A stretch of 64,000 nucleotides of DNA from Scleropages formosus (GCF_900964775.1 NC_041820.1:8497001-8561000), one strand, 5' to 3'; positions 41,560 through 53,698 are shown, numbered from the stretch's first letter. The notes: generated by a model from the sequence alone, not told the origin. Numbers and translations are program-made.

Positions 41560-42930
41560 ATGATGGGTGACTGTATGACAGGTTGTGCGGGACATCAGTT
41601 CCCGCTGAGTTGGTCATGATTGCTTTTTGCTTTTCGACCGTGTCTTACCTTTACTAAACTCCGACACGTTGAGTCCTGTAGAGGACATCTGAGCACCAGG
41701 TTTCTGTAAACCTCATTTGAAAGACGTTTAATAAGCATATGGTTCACACATGAAAAATCTGCAAAAGCATTGCAGTTTATAAAAATGTAAAATGAATACT
41801 CCTGTTACATGTCAACATAGTTGACTTGGTTAAATATTTCATAGACGGTATTAAGGAGTGCTTTTACTCCTCTTTTAAGGGGTGGAAGGAGTTGTATTTT
41901 ATGCTCTTTTTTCTATAGACATTTCAGTAACTATGTAACAAGTTTTCAGTCTTATTTAGGCTGTAATTTTGCAGCTTCCTTGACTGATCAGAGTGTTATT
42001 GTACAAATGCATCAGTAATGTAAAATAGTAATTTAGTTACAGTATAGTAACTTTAGGAACCTTTCTTGCATATTTGTTGTTTCTAATAAATACGAATGTA
42101 TTTGGTCCTTAAAACATATTGTCAGAGTGGATAGTCAGTTACTGACACTTTCTAATTTTTAAATTGAAACATCACATGAAAAAGTTTTACAAAGCAACAT
42201 TGTTTTAATTTATACGTTTCATTTCTAATGACACAAAATAAACACAAAATGTGAAAAATTTCAAAACACAAATGGCTGTTCTGATTTTTTCCCCCCTTCA
42301 CGTCATCAGAACCTAATCAAATAATTGATGACCCATGGAACTTAATTGCTTCCTATTATAAATGACCTTAAGGAGACCAGCACAGCGTGAGCCATGTTTA
42401 GCGATGCCACGGCCATTATATTTAAGGTTGGAATTAATAAGGAAAAGTATTGCTACGGTTAGTTTTAAATGAAATGTCTCAAGCTGGCATAAGTGAGTTT
42501 TCAGCAATTTTGTTCAAAGTTAATTGAGATTTCTAAAATTTCAGAGTAAAAAAAAGTTTCTCTGAAATAAGTTTGAGACCAACAGGAACTTAACTGCTCA
42601 GAAAAATAATGAGAAATAACTCGCAGTTTCCTGGTGTCTGCCCTGCATCCTTTCCCAGGAAAACGCATGTCTCAGGAAAAGTGCCCAAGGAACTAATAAA
42701 TGTCCAGTATATTTACCGATATATGAAAACTATTTTTTAAATTAATCAGTTTCATTAAATGCCTGGAGTTTAAAATATGAAGTATTTTTTTTTATTGACA
42801 GGACTTAGAATGGATTAATTGGTTCGTCAGTTATAACAGTGCTTTTTAACTTATAAATTATACCAGATGCGGATTCAATAAATCTTTTCCAGCAGAAACC
42901 TCATAGTTCGGCATTTTAGCCAGAACCAAA
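41560..42930. other. Intergenic, no gene seen
   Basis: AT-rich DNA between the MADF gene and CD93. No ORF with domain or splice support. Confidence 0.55.
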
Positions 42931-43338
42931 AAGTATATATATTGCTACGTAGTTGTATCTATTCATAACCTTCCTTGCGTATTTTTTTAAACTCGACCGT
43001 GCTGCTCACAGACGTCCACAAGGCGCTCAACAGAGACTCATCAGCAAAACAAGTCAAAACAATGAGGGGCTAAAGACTCATTGTTTTTCTCCAGAGAACG
43101 GAACTGGCTTCCTTAGAATAGACAAAAGAAACAATTTTCAGTGTTTTCCTGCTGAAGTTTATCTACAGAACAGGACGCAGCTGTTTTCAATATGCCATTC
43201 AAATTTGCAAGCAGGACCCCGGGCCAGGGGTTTCTGGTGTGCGTCTTCCCCAAAGCATTCGCGGTGGACAAGGTGGATCTACACCACAATCCTCTATGAG
43301 ACAATTAATGAGAAGAGCTGTTTTCAGCTGAGAAGAAA

Positions 43339-45039
43339 ATGATGTTGTTGGTTCTCCTGCTGTTCCCTCATCATCTTCTGGTTGATGGGATTATGTCTGA
43401 CCCAGCTGAAACAGTATGCATGGGCAACGCCTGTTACACCTTCCATCTGGAGCGAGCGATGTTCGAAGGCGCACAGAAGCATTGTCAAGAAAACGGAGGC
43501 AACCTGGCAGTGGTAAAAACCAAAAAGGAGGCCCGCAAAGTCCAGGAGATTCTCACACATCTTGGGGCAAAGCATGAACAGAAAATCGATTTAAAGTTTT
43601 GGATCGGACTGAAACTGCATAAAGGTCAGTGCACGGTGTCCGCAAAGGAGCTACGGGGGTTTCAGTGGGTTTCTGGAGAAGAGGACACACAGTATGCAAA
43701 CTGGGAGAGAGAACCTAAAAGCACCTGCACGGAGGACCGTTGTGTTGCTGTCCATCATAGAAGGTTGAACGCTGATGATCTTGTATGGACTGAGCGATCG
43801 TGCAAAGATCATAACGGCTTCGTGTGCAAATTTAATTTCAGAGGCATGTGCAAAGCTTTTCCTTTGGTGGAACCCAGTAAAATTACCTACACAACTCCTT
43901 TTGCCCAAAGACCTGTGAATAAGCTCACTGTTCTCCCACATGGAACTTCTGCAGATTTATCATGTGACAGTCAACATGTATATTCCATCTGTCATGAAAA
44001 AAATGGATGTTTTGGCTGGACCAATCCAGGTTCGAGTTGTGACTTCAGCAAAAAGAGCTGTAAAGATGGACTTTGTTATCTTCACTGTGCAAGTGCTGAT
44101 CTTCCCTCCGAGTGCCAAGAAGGTTATGAACTTGGAGAGGATGGAGTCACATGCATCCAGAAGGATTTCTGCAAGGATTCGCCTTGCAAATTCAAGTGTG
44201 TTTCCGGACCTCAGAGTTACAGATGCCAGTGCCCACCAGGGTTTCAAGTGGCCAAGGATCAAACTAGTTGTGTGGATGTCAACGAATGCTCATCTCATGT
44301 CTGCGATCAGCTGTGCATTAACACAAACGGAAGTTACACTTGTCTTTGCAAAGAGGGATACAAAATGACTGATGGCAAGTGCCGAGACATAGATGAATGC
44401 TCTGACCATAGGTGCCCACAGGGCTGTGTAAATACCCACGGATCTTTCTCCTGCTATTGCCATGCAGGCTTCAATGGTTCAAATGGCGGTCAAACGTGTG
44501 ACGATATTAACGAATGCCAAGGCAATCCATGTGATCATGATTGCGAAAACACTGCTGGCAGTTATAAATGTTCTTGCAGAAAGGGCTTCAGATTAGCAGC
44601 CGATGGGATTGAGTGCATTGCAGACTCGAGGATCTCCAGCTCAAAAGGAGAAGATGATAAAACTGATATTTTAAATGATAAAAAATCAGAAGTCCTGGAA
44701 CACACGCTTCCCCCCACCAGTATTTCTGAACAATCTATAACTGTTACATTTACAGACACATATAATGTTTCTGTTGATTCAAGTGTTTCCCAAAATTTGA
44801 AAACTGCGGAATCAAACAAAAGCGTGAGGAGTATTTTCAGCCACACGTGGATGTTCGTGAGTATTGTAAGTTCAGTTGGTGCTCTGTTATTTTTGATTAT
44901 AGTGACTTCTGTTGTTGTGGTTTGCCGCCGTTATGGTATGCAACAAGAGAAAAAGAAACACAAGTTGACTGCTGACAGCTACTGCTGGGTGTCTTCTGGC
45001 TGTGAAGTGCAAAAAGAAAAGATGCAGGAGCAGAAATGA
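43339..45039 (+). CDS. cd93: CD93 (C1q receptor-like) transmembrane C-type lectin/EGF receptor, 566 aa
   Basis: A single uninterrupted exon, as in mammalian CD93. The signal peptide is about residues 1-18. A C-type-lectin-like domain follows (about 25-165; ACYTFHLERAMFEGAQKHC ... FWIGL ... FVCKF). After a cysteine-rich spacer come four EGF-like modules (about 275-425), three with the calcium-binding DVNEC, DIDEC and DINEC starts. A Ser/Thr-rich stalk leads to one membrane helix (WMFVSIVSSVGALLFLIIV, about 505-527) and a short tail with KKKHK and ADSYCWV. ADSYxWV is the diagnostic tail motif of CD93. Function by family: endothelial/myeloid cell-surface adhesion and angiogenesis. The ATG at 43339 and the preceding bases offer a weak context; a second ATG follows at once. 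The next gene, 1.15 kb away, is a thrombomodulin relative, the same pairing as in human. Confidence 0.9.
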   Translation: MMLLVLLLFPHHLLVDGIMSDPAETVCMGNACYTFHLERAMFEGAQKHCQENGGNLAVVKTKKEARKVQEILTHLGAKHEQKIDLKFWIGLKLHKGQCTVSAKELRGFQWVSGEEDTQYANWEREPKSTCTEDRCVAVHHRRLNADDLVWTERSCKDHNGFVCKFNFRGMCKAFPLVEPSKITYTTPFAQRPVNKLTVLPHGTSADLSCDSQHVYSICHEKNGCFGWTNPGSSCDFSKKSCKDGLCYLHCASADLPSECQEGYELGEDGVTCIQKDFCKDSPCKFKCVSGPQSYRCQCPPGFQVAKDQTSCVDVNECSSHVCDQLCINTNGSYTCLCKEGYKMTDGKCRDIDECSDHRCPQGCVNTHGSFSCYCHAGFNGSNGGQTCDDINECQGNPCDHDCENTAGSYKCSCRKGFRLAADGIECIADSRISSSKGEDDKTDILNDKKSEVLEHTLPPTSISEQSITVTFTDTYNVSVDSSVSQNLKTAESNKSVRSIFSHTWMFVSIVSSVGALLFLIIVTSVVVVCRRYGMQQEKKKHKLTADSYCWVSSGCEVQKEKMQEQK

Positions 45040-45371
45040 CATTTAGATACATGCCAGGGATTGTTTCTCGTGCAAAAGCTTAAGGCTGTAAAGCTGTTAA
45101 AATAATTTACGCTTTAAGATGGAATAACTGCCTAAAAATTAAATGATTGAAGGAATAACTCAGTAACCCAGTCGGTGATGAAAATGGTTGTTTTTTTGAG
45201 TGAATTACATTGACGTAAAATTGGCTATTATGTATTTTGAGTGAGAAATAAGTTGTGGTGAATGTAAAGTTAAGTACTGTTGCATGTTACGCAGGTTATG
45301 GAAATGAGTGAGTGAGGATGCGCAGTAAAGTACAGTAAGTGTGGGCATAATGCTGTCCATGTAATTTTCAG

Positions 45372-45562
45372 AATAAACTACCTATAAAGCACAATTCATC
45401 AAATTAAAGCAAAGAAAAAAAAAAACAAAAGAACAAAAATAGTGATAAACAAGGATCACTTTTTAGTTTCTTTTGAACTTCAGGTCGCAATTACGTTTTT
45501 TTCTGTAACAATAAACTGAATGTGATGCAACTGTACATAATACTGTGCTTTAAATAAAATAA
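45372..45562 (+). terminator. CD93 3' UTR polyadenylation signals
   Basis: AATAAA at 45372-45377 and again at 45553-45558 and 45557-45562. Either may be used. Confidence 0.5.
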
Positions 45563-46031
45563 ACTTGCCATTTTAAACATAGATATTAACTGATACAATA
45601 TTTCTTTGAAATTATTTACCTTAGGGTTAATGGGTTACCTCAGAGACATTAAATGTGTCGGTTTGCAATTTTAAGCTTTAGCTCGGAGAACATAACATGA
45701 GAGATAAACAAAACTTACAGTGGAAGTTGATTCACTTTGCATGGGGCTGGTAAAACTGGATTACAACAAATTTGGCTTTTTATTTCATCTGTAATTTTAT
45801 ACATAGGCCTGCTTTCTGTAATATTCTTAAAAATATTTATCCAAGAATTTGTTAAACAAAACAGGGTTTGCTTAAATATTATTTATTTGGAACACACATA
45901 AAATATGCGAAATATAATATGAACTATACGTACGGAAAAAATGTTTTATCACATTTGGGGGAAAAAAAAGAGCTGTTGGACTCGGAAAAAACGTTTTCCT
46001 TCCTCTTTACTTTGCCTAAACTCGGAAGGAG

Positions 46032-46039
46032 TATAAAAG
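46032..46039 (+). promoter_or_regulatory. TATA box of the thrombomodulin-like gene
   Basis: TATAAAAG lies about 155 bases before the start codon at 46190, in the context GGAGTATAAAAGGGTGG. This would place the start of transcription near 46065. A clear TATA box is uncommon in this AT-rich window, so the match is meaningful. Confidence 0.65.
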
Positions 46040-46189
46040 GGTGGAACCTGGAGGCACAATGCAAGTGGTTAGTCGAATAAGGTTGTTAACTGGTGGAGTG
46101 AAGAACTTGGCTTCATTTGCTTTTATTTTTAACTGCTACTTTTTTTTTTTCCCAACTGCAAAAAAGAAAATATATATCTGTAAATAAAA

Positions 46190-47254
46190 ATGCTGTCCTT
46201 TTTTGGAGTTTTCATAGCTGCAATGTTTTTGCACATAGAAGGACATGCACCCTTTGCCAGCTCATGTTTTAAGAAGAACTGCTACATGGTTTTTAAGGAG
46301 AAAACAGATTTTCAGACATCTTTAGAAATGTGCAAAATGAATAGATCAACTTTAATGTCAGTAACACCTGGAACTTCCAGTCGAGTCCTGCATCAGCTGC
46401 TGCTCGGTGACAAAGGACACTTCTGGGTCCAAGACGGCCGCTGCGGAGGCCTGTCCTCAGAATCGCGGGAACGCAGGCGGGAAACGTGGAACAAGACCGC
46501 GAAATTCACTAAGTGGTCGAGAATGGAATCTCTGTGCTCCCCCCACTGCTTCTCTGTTTCCAGCGACACGAATCTGAGGGAAAGACCTTGCAGAGACGAA
46601 GTGGATGGATTCATATGTGAGAACACTGTGAATTCTGACTCAGAAGACTCGGTTTATGGACAGAGCGCTTCCAGAAGTTCAGAAAAGCCAGCTGTGCGGT
46701 TCGTCCGCACGAAAAGGACCGCTTCGGGGAAGACAACAAAGAAGACACCCCAGTGTGCCAAGGAGACATGGATCGGAAGGACACAGACATGCACAATGGA
46801 ACATGGGCACTGCCAGAGCCAGACCCAGAACATGACTCTGAGTCCAACCTCGACGTGCCTCTGCCCCAGCGAGAAAGACAATCAGAACCTTGTCTGCACA
46901 TGCAATCCGGGCTTTGAAATGACAAAGGGTAGGTGCCAAGATGTCAACGAGTGCATGTTGAACCCTTGCGAGCACATGAATTGTACAAACACACCTGGCA
47001 GCTATGAATGTGGATGTCAGCCAGGATTTATTCCAAAGAAGGAGGACAAGAACCGATGTGAACAACACTGTGATTCGATGGAATGTTCCCCTATTTGTTT
47101 GGGGAATAAAACAAGTTGTTACTGCCCTACAAATTATATACTTAACGAAGACAATTTTGTGTGTATGGACTATTCCGTCAGCAGTGGATCTCTCCTTTAC
47201 TCTGTGTCTCTGCTTCCATGTGCATTTAATCTTTTTCTGGGCATTTTTTTCTAG
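46190..47254 (+). CDS. thbd: Thrombomodulin-like protein, short, 354 aa, without usual tail
   Basis: A single-exon ORF right after CD93. The signal peptide is about 1-19. A diverged lectin-like domain follows (about 25-143; SSCFKKNCYMVF, GHFWVQ, DGFICEN). A basic/Ser linker and one loose EGF-like module (about 187-245) precede a calcium-binding EGF (DVNECMLNPCEHMNC ... GCQPGFIP) and a compact EGF (CEQHCDSMECSPIC ... CYCPTNYILNEDNFVC) that fits thrombomodulin EGF4-EGF5. The protein then stops: no EGF6, no Ser/Thr stalk, no cytoplasmic tail. The last ~20 residues are hydrophobic after SVSSGS, like a GPI-attachment signal. Known thrombomodulins have six EGFs plus a tail (human 575 aa). The other frames downstream do not encode EGF6. 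It may be a specialised paralog. An AATAAA is at 47564-47569. Confidence 0.75.
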   Translation: MLSFFGVFIAAMFLHIEGHAPFASSCFKKNCYMVFKEKTDFQTSLEMCKMNRSTLMSVTPGTSSRVLHQLLLGDKGHFWVQDGRCGGLSSESRERRRETWNKTAKFTKWSRMESLCSPHCFSVSSDTNLRERPCRDEVDGFICENTVNSDSEDSVYGQSASRSSEKPAVRFVRTKRTASGKTTKKTPQCAKETWIGRTQTCTMEHGHCQSQTQNMTLSPTSTCLCPSEKDNQNLVCTCNPGFEMTKGRCQDVNECMLNPCEHMNCTNTPGSYECGCQPGFIPKKEDKNRCEQHCDSMECSPICLGNKTSCYCPTNYILNEDNFVCMDYSVSSGSLLYSVSLLPCAFNLFLGIFF

Positions 47255-47579
47255 TTACTGGCATCCTCAGGAGGCAAAAAATGGTATTAAAGTAGTGCTC
47301 CCTGACGGTGCTATTTTTTTAATGAAGTTTGTTCACTCACTCACTCACTCACTCACTCCTCTTTACATATATAGTACAATTAATGATATTTTAGTCTTTC
47401 TTCTGCATATCTGAACATGTTAAAATGTGTGATAGTTACAGATTACATGCAATACTAAGACATTGGGTGACATGTTTTTGCACATAGCTCTTTTTTTTTT
47501 ACACTACATTTGTAAGTCCTGAGACAAGTATATTGCACATAGTTAAAGTTGTTTGTCAGAGTGAATAAAACATGTGAAA

Positions 47580-48470
47580 AACATTTTAATTTTTTGGTAA
47601 CCGTACATATGAACCTTCATACTCATGGAGTATTCTTATCAGTTATTATGTGTTGATTTACAGTGATGGGCTTAAAATGTGTGAGTCCTGTTCTCCAGAC
47701 ATTAATTCTTCACTGCTTCTAGCTTTAATTTCACATTATCCTATATTTTTCCACATTGAAGTATGACTAACCTCAATAATCAAATATATTTTCTGCAAAA
47801 GGCACTAGTGCACAACAGTTGCTGGAGGTGAAAGGACATATTAATTTTTATTTCAATATCACAAATGTAAATTTGAATTTGTATTGTTCCTGTACCACCT
47901 TAATAATAGTAAACCATTTATCAAAGTTCAGATCTGTTATTTTGTCTTAAACAGCAAGGCTTATTTAGGTATTTTTTTAGTAGGTAATTATGATGTCATT
48001 ATTGAGCTTAAGTAGAAGAAGAATCTCTTTGTATGCATCTTGGCACTAAGTAACATTCGAACAATGCTTCACAAAACACTAAATAACTATTATTTTTACA
48101 TGTTTACAAAAACATCAATAAAGTGTATTCCTTTTCATAGGCTACTCAACTCTGCCTGTGATATGAGGCCATTTCTCTGCAGAGGAAAATGTACACATGA
48201 TTTAAAAATCCCATCTACTGGTCTTCTGTCCTCTACAAAGAAAATCAAAAAAGTAAAAATTCGAGGAAAAAAAAGACTTTTTTGGCACAGTTGTAGCAGT
48301 CAACACTTTTATCAGCGTGCCCCAATACAGAAGAGACAGAAAGAAGGATGTTTCGGTAATGGGTCTAACAAAAACTGGAGAACAATGAGATGAAATGGTA
48401 AAATACCAGATAGTGAGGAAACTTGTTGGAAGACCCTTAAATCATGACAGAGAATGGTCATAAAACTGTA
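47580..48470. other. Intergenic, no gene seen
   Basis: AT-rich DNA after the thrombomodulin-like gene. The ORF at 48040-48393 has no recognisable motif. Confidence 0.5.
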
Positions 48471-48474
48471 TGTG

Positions 48475-51200
48475 TGTCATCAGAGTGATACCTGTCCAGT
48501 GATGCCCCAGGAGAGCTGGACGTGATTCGCTGGACCGGAAAGGCGGGACTTCCTATACAGTGAAAAGCCACTTCCTGGAGGCCATTTAAGAGCTAGCTTG
48601 GGGAAAGAACATTTTTTTTTTTTTTTTTTTTGTGTGTTTAATAGTGTGCTCACTTTTCCTGTTTGTGTTCCTGCTGGTTTTTATGATATGTTTGCTTCAT
48701 TCTTTGTACCACTTTGTTTGTACTGCTTGTACACCTATTTGTTTGTTTTCTTACTTGATGGTGTAAGAATAGTGCAGTTGGGAAGGTGGGGAAGCCTTTG
48801 TTTAGGGTTTTGACCCCTTTTTGTTTCTGCGATTCAGTTAAAGTGGTTTGTCTACAAGCATTATGTTACTTAATCTTTTCCTTTGTTTTTTTTCAGTCCC
48901 CTTTACATTCTGTTCACTTCTCTAAGGTTTGCTTGTTGGCTTTTTCTTTTGTACACTTAGATTATTTGCTCTTTCACATGAACATTAAACACACGCTCCT
49001 GTCTGTGCGCATTATTTCTTTTGTCTCATCGATTCCTAACCCATTCCTTGGTGCAAAAACTTTATTACACCCCTCAACACCTCTGGACAGCCTTTGGGGG
49101 CTTATCTGGAATATCTCTCTTCACTGAAAAGTACCCAAAGATTTAGTACCAATTACTTGTGATGGGTGGGGTGTTTTGTTCCGCGGTTTCAGTAGTTCTG
49201 TGCATTCTTGTTAGTTCATTACTTCTCATGGAAAGGATGGCTTTGTTTGATTTACAGACGTTCTTGGACAATCCTACCTTGGAACAATGTAACAAGTGCC
49301 GAAAACATGATCTGCTGAAAATAGCGGATGACTTCAGTATTCCTATTTTGAGGCAGTCACTCAAATGTGATGTAAAAGCTATTGTCCAGGAGAAGTTGGT
49401 AGAAAAAAAATCATTGTTACCTGAAGCTGCTGTGGCAGAGGAGGTCAACTCTGTTGTTTGCCCCCCTGAGTATTTGGAAGAGCAGGATGTTGGGCAGACT
49501 GACCTCAGCTAAATCTGCATCTATCAAAACCTGGTTGTCGCCTTTCAGTCTGTTTTCTCCTGTGTCCGCTGCCTCTGGCAGTTCCTTTGGTGAGGCGCAG
49601 GAAGCAGCACATAAGTGCTCAGTGGAGCTGAATAAATTAGACCTCTGCGTTCTGGAGAAGGAAGCTGCGAACATCGGACTCAGGTAACTTTTGAATTGGA
49701 TGCAATAAAGAAAAAGGTGACTATTGCCTCTGTGTGAACTATGGATACATACCAGGAGAGTCAAAGTTCATTTTCCACTAATTCTTCCCCATTTAGTATT
49801 CCCAAATGTATCTCTTGCTCTGCCATTCAGTCACAGAGGTTGGCTCTTAGACCGCAAATTTAAATCCCCCATCTGGCGAGGTGCTTAATCTAACTTGCTC
49901 TAGTAAAATTACCTGGTTCTTTAAATTGGCAAATAATTGTAAGTAGATTAAAATTGTAAATCAGTTTGGAGAAAAGCATTAGATGAATGAATAACTGTAT
50001 GTAAATATTTTAAGTTTGCATGTATATCTATAATCAAGAAAGTTTCACAATTGGTTGTTTGCAAACTAGCACTAGAGGCTCCCTAGCCCAAAGCCAGTTC
50101 ATTAATCTAACTTATCGCACTCTTACAGTATATAAAAATAATAGATAGTGCTTTTGAATAGTGCACGCACTATCGTTACCTTTCAGAAAACAAAACAAAA
50201 AATCCTCTATGCACTCATTTTTCAAAATTTTCCTACACTTATAATTTGGCAGTTGTACAATAAGACCATTATATGATATTGTATCCAACTGGTTCAGTTC
50301 CCAGTCCAGCCACACCACTGTTCAGTAGGTGTCTTTGGGCAAGATTCCTGATTATAGACTTGCTCACCTGGCTCAAACATCAACAAAATTAATGCACTGA
50401 ATGTTTGGGAAGCAAGTTAGTTTGATATAAAGTGACCTACTGCAAGCAGTCATAGATGGACAAGATCTGACAACCTTGATGGAATTCATCTGCTTTTTTT
50501 TTTTTTTCTCTTTACATAGAGGTGTTTCTGTTTATTCAAGAGAAATATCTTAGAGTTATTTTTAAGTTTGTTTGAGATTTTCTGTTATTGTGACACAGAG
50601 CAAGTAGAGACACCCTCAGCACCCAGGACAGCGCCATGTTCCCAATTACAGGAACCATTGCTGATTCCCCAGTTATGCCAAGAGATGAAGAGAGCTAGAA
50701 GGCAAGGAGTGGCAGAGTCAGTAAGGAGCCATCCAGAACTGAGCACTGCTCTTTTTCTTTTTCTCTTTCTGTCCCTGTAAAAATGTCCTCAATTTTTCAA
50801 AACAAAGCAGTTTCTCTTGCACACAACAGCCATCAGGGCTGGTCATAACGAAACAACATTTATGTGAACTATACTGGTGGCCAGAGATGGACTCAGGAGA
50901 GCAAAGTGCCTTTGCAAACTGTCAAAAGTGTCAAATGAACGACAAAACTGCCAAGACATACGTCTCACTATTGCAGCCTATGTCACATCCTGAAGGGTCT
51001 TTTTAGAAAGTGGATGTTGACATTGTTGGTCCATTTGAAATGGGATCACAGGACTGCCGACGTGCAATTATCCTGCTTGGTTATTATAGAAAATGGCCAG
51101 AGGTTGGATTCACTTCATTAGTTCCAACTAATGTTGTACCTGCTGTTGCAATGCATGTTGCCAGCAGTGTGGTGTGATGTTTTTAGAAAGAAGGGAATGT
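48475..51200 (+). mobile_element. Gypsy-like LTR retroelement, fossil
   Basis: An old broken element of the gypsy (Metaviridae-related) kind. 48475-49140 may be its LTR/leader region, though I could not confirm matching ends. A gag-like start lies at about 49230-49512, with a leucine-rich N-terminal piece typical of fish gypsy gag. About 50820-51180 shows integrase-like sequence (zinc-binding region, then the catalytic core beginning VDVDIVGPF). The protease, reverse transcriptase and RNase H parts in between are not recognisable. It carries several breaks, is missing its centre, and looks ancient. Group-C SINE material (about 49825-50010) was inserted within its span. Confidence 0.55.
49825..50010 (+). 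repeat. Worn group-C SINE within the LTR fossil
   Basis: GGTGCTTAATCTAACTTGCTC, AATAATTGTAAGTAGATTAAAATTG and TTTGGAGAAAAGCATTAGATGAATGAATAAC show body and L2-type tail. Confidence 0.6.
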
Positions 51201-51509
51201 GTTTTTTTTTTTATTTGTATGTGTAACAGTAAAACTGTTCCTCCTGCACATTAGGTGGCGCAGGAGTATAGGAAGGAGGCAGGAAAGAGAGACGTATGTA
51301 AGAGTAGAGCATTTGTGTGCCAGAATGTTATCAAAAAGGAAATCTGTGTTAGAATTTTTCAAGAAAATTAATGGAGAAAATTAATGGAGGTTGTTTCACT
51401 AGTTGCGAGTACCTCAGTCCAGTAAACTCGTATCTTATCGCGTTCCCAGAATAAATGTGTCAAAATGTTCGGAGAGGTTTTGCATTTTAAACACAGGTGT
51501 GTTGTCCCC

Positions 51510-51600
51510 TTTAGAGTGACAGGTTTCAGGTACCTAGGATTTTTTCTTAATCCTGGTCTATTTATCCCTAAGAAAGAAGATTAAAGAGGAATTGACTTCA
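51510..51600 (+). mobile_element. Possible LINE reverse-transcriptase scrap
   Basis: One plus-strand reading contains FRYLGFFLNPGLFIPKKED, which resembles the region after the YADD motif in L1-like LINEs. Too short to be sure. Confidence 0.25.
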
Positions 51601-51988
51601 GGGGTCTCTTTACCAATTTCAATATCTGAGAAAACTAACATTGCCTGGATTAATGTTTTTCCTCATCTGCTAGATCTGTTCTAAAAACATGTTCCATATT
51701 ATCAAGTCACGTAGGCTTCCGCGGCTGTTGTCATTAGACTGGAATTCAACGTCTTCTGGAGTAGACCGTGTCGTTATAGAAACTAATGCCAACGTTTTGT
51801 TTCCTATGTTGGAAACATCCTCAGGGTTCTGCGTCGTAAACTGCTAGACGTTGTCTTGGGCTAACAAAGGAACAAGATTGAATCAGTATACAGCACTATA
51901 GCAGTACAGATGAATATAGTTTTAATAACTTACAATCACTATTAATAGTGCTTTTACTCTTGCTTGTCATTACCTCTGTTGTTAATCA

Positions 51989-52195
51989 CACACACACACA
52001 TTTTCTGAACCGCTTGTCCCATACGGGGTCGCGGGGAACCGGAACCTACCCGGCAACACAGGGCGTAAGGCCGGAGGGGGAGGGGACACACCCAGGACGG
52101 GACGCCAGTCTGTCGCAAGGCACCCCAAGTGGGACTGGAACCCCAGACCCACCGGAGGGCAGGACCCGGTCCAACCCACTGCACCACCGCGCCCC
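51989..52195 (-). repeat. Group-A SINE with perfect 13-bp target-site duplication
   Basis: CTGTTGTTAATCA at 51976-51988 and 52196-52208. Its tail-side flank (about 51890-51988) is the reverse complement of 33364-33445. Confidence 0.95.
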
Positions 52196-52330
52196 CTGTT
52201 GTTAATCAAATATAATAAATATCACTCCATGAATCCTATTTGTCCTGTGGTATGAAAGGAGTTTGACATCTTTCACATGGAATATTATTATGTATCAATA
52301 TTAAAAACAATAATAATGTGTTATATACAT

Positions 52331-52539
52331 TACACACACTGTCTGAAACTGCTTGTCCCAAGTGGGGTTGTGGCAAACCGGAACCTAACCCAGCAACACA
52401 GAGCGTAAGGCTGGAGGGGGAGGGGACACACCCAGGATGGGAGGCCAATCTGTCACAAGGTACCCCAAGCAGGACTCAAACCCCAGACCCAGCGGGGAGC
52501 AGGACCTGGTCAAACCTGCTGCGCCACCGTACCCCCCTT
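52331..52539 (-). repeat. Group-A SINE
   Basis: Reverse copy beginning ACACACACTGTCTGAAACTG. Imperfect flanks TTATATACATTAC and TTATATATGTTAC suggest an old duplication. Confidence 0.9.
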
Positions 52540-53698
52540 ATATATGTTACTCTATATATAACGAAATCAAATATTTTAGCTCTTCAAAATGACATATAAT
52601 ATTCGCCAGGGGAGGGAGACAAAAAGCATAATACACCTGCAAAAAAAAATTTTCCTTTTCTTTTTTTCATGTGAATTGTTGCAAAACTAAATAGCCTGAT
52701 GTCAAAACCTTTTTTTCATTTGGATGACAGTAATGTGGCACACCTTTAAGTTTTTTTTTCTTTTTTTTTAATCCTTGAGAAATGTTCATCTTACAGGCAG
52801 TAGGGTTCATGCATACTGTTATAATTGCATTTGACACAAATAAAGGTAATAAGTCTCAGCATGTTGCTGCAATAAGCAGGTTGATGAAACATAGTGGTTT
52901 GACAACTATTTCTCTGCAACAGTAGCCATTTTTATATTTATTTTTTTAAAATGATTATCACGGTTCTTTATCATACTGTAGTTCTGTACTGTGAAATTAC
53001 TTCTGCAATGCTGCCTAACTAGTTGCAAATGAGCAGAACATTGTAGTCTAATAGTTTGCATCTGAACATTTATGCGCAAGTGCTACCTTCTCAAAACGAC
53101 AGTTTTCGCTTATTAAAGGCTTTCATGGTTAACTTATTTTTCATTCCCAGCATAGAATGTACCATTTCCATGTTGATAGCATGAGCTAAGCAGATATTGC
53201 TAACAGAATTGGCGATCTAATGTTCTACTATAAACACAAAACAATTAAAGGAAGTAAAGATGGCAAACAAAGATCCTCCTTACACACTAGAGCTAACCAT
53301 CATATTACAGAGGAAAGGATGGTGGTAAACCCTTACTGAACATGAAAATCCCATAAAGCAATAATTTTATATGTTTAAAACTTATTTGCTCATTGTGTGT
53401 GTGAGCAAGCTCACACATTGAATGCCACAGTCCGTATTTCACTTTTACACGCTCTTCTCAAAAAAATGCCGTATCATTATTGGGAGAATTAATAAACAAA
53501 ATGCGGCCTTTCGAATACAAGTCAAAACGCTGCAAACTCAAATGCAAATCAGTGGTATTTGATCCTGTTTTTAAGGGAAACCTTTCCTGTTGCTGACAGA
53601 CCTAATAAATTTAGTTCCAGCATTTACCACGACATAAATGGAAGGAGGAGGAGGAGCTTTATTAAAAAGTAAGAATTTTGTGTTCCATACATTATATG
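52540..53698. other. Intergenic, no gene seen
   Basis: AT-rich with T runs. No ORF, SINE or other recognisable element. Confidence 0.55.

Noticed and set aside
48598-49127. Hydrophobic ORFs near the T run
   Set aside because: T-rich sequence gives Phe/Leu-rich frames. It lies in the probable LTR/leader of the gypsy fossil.
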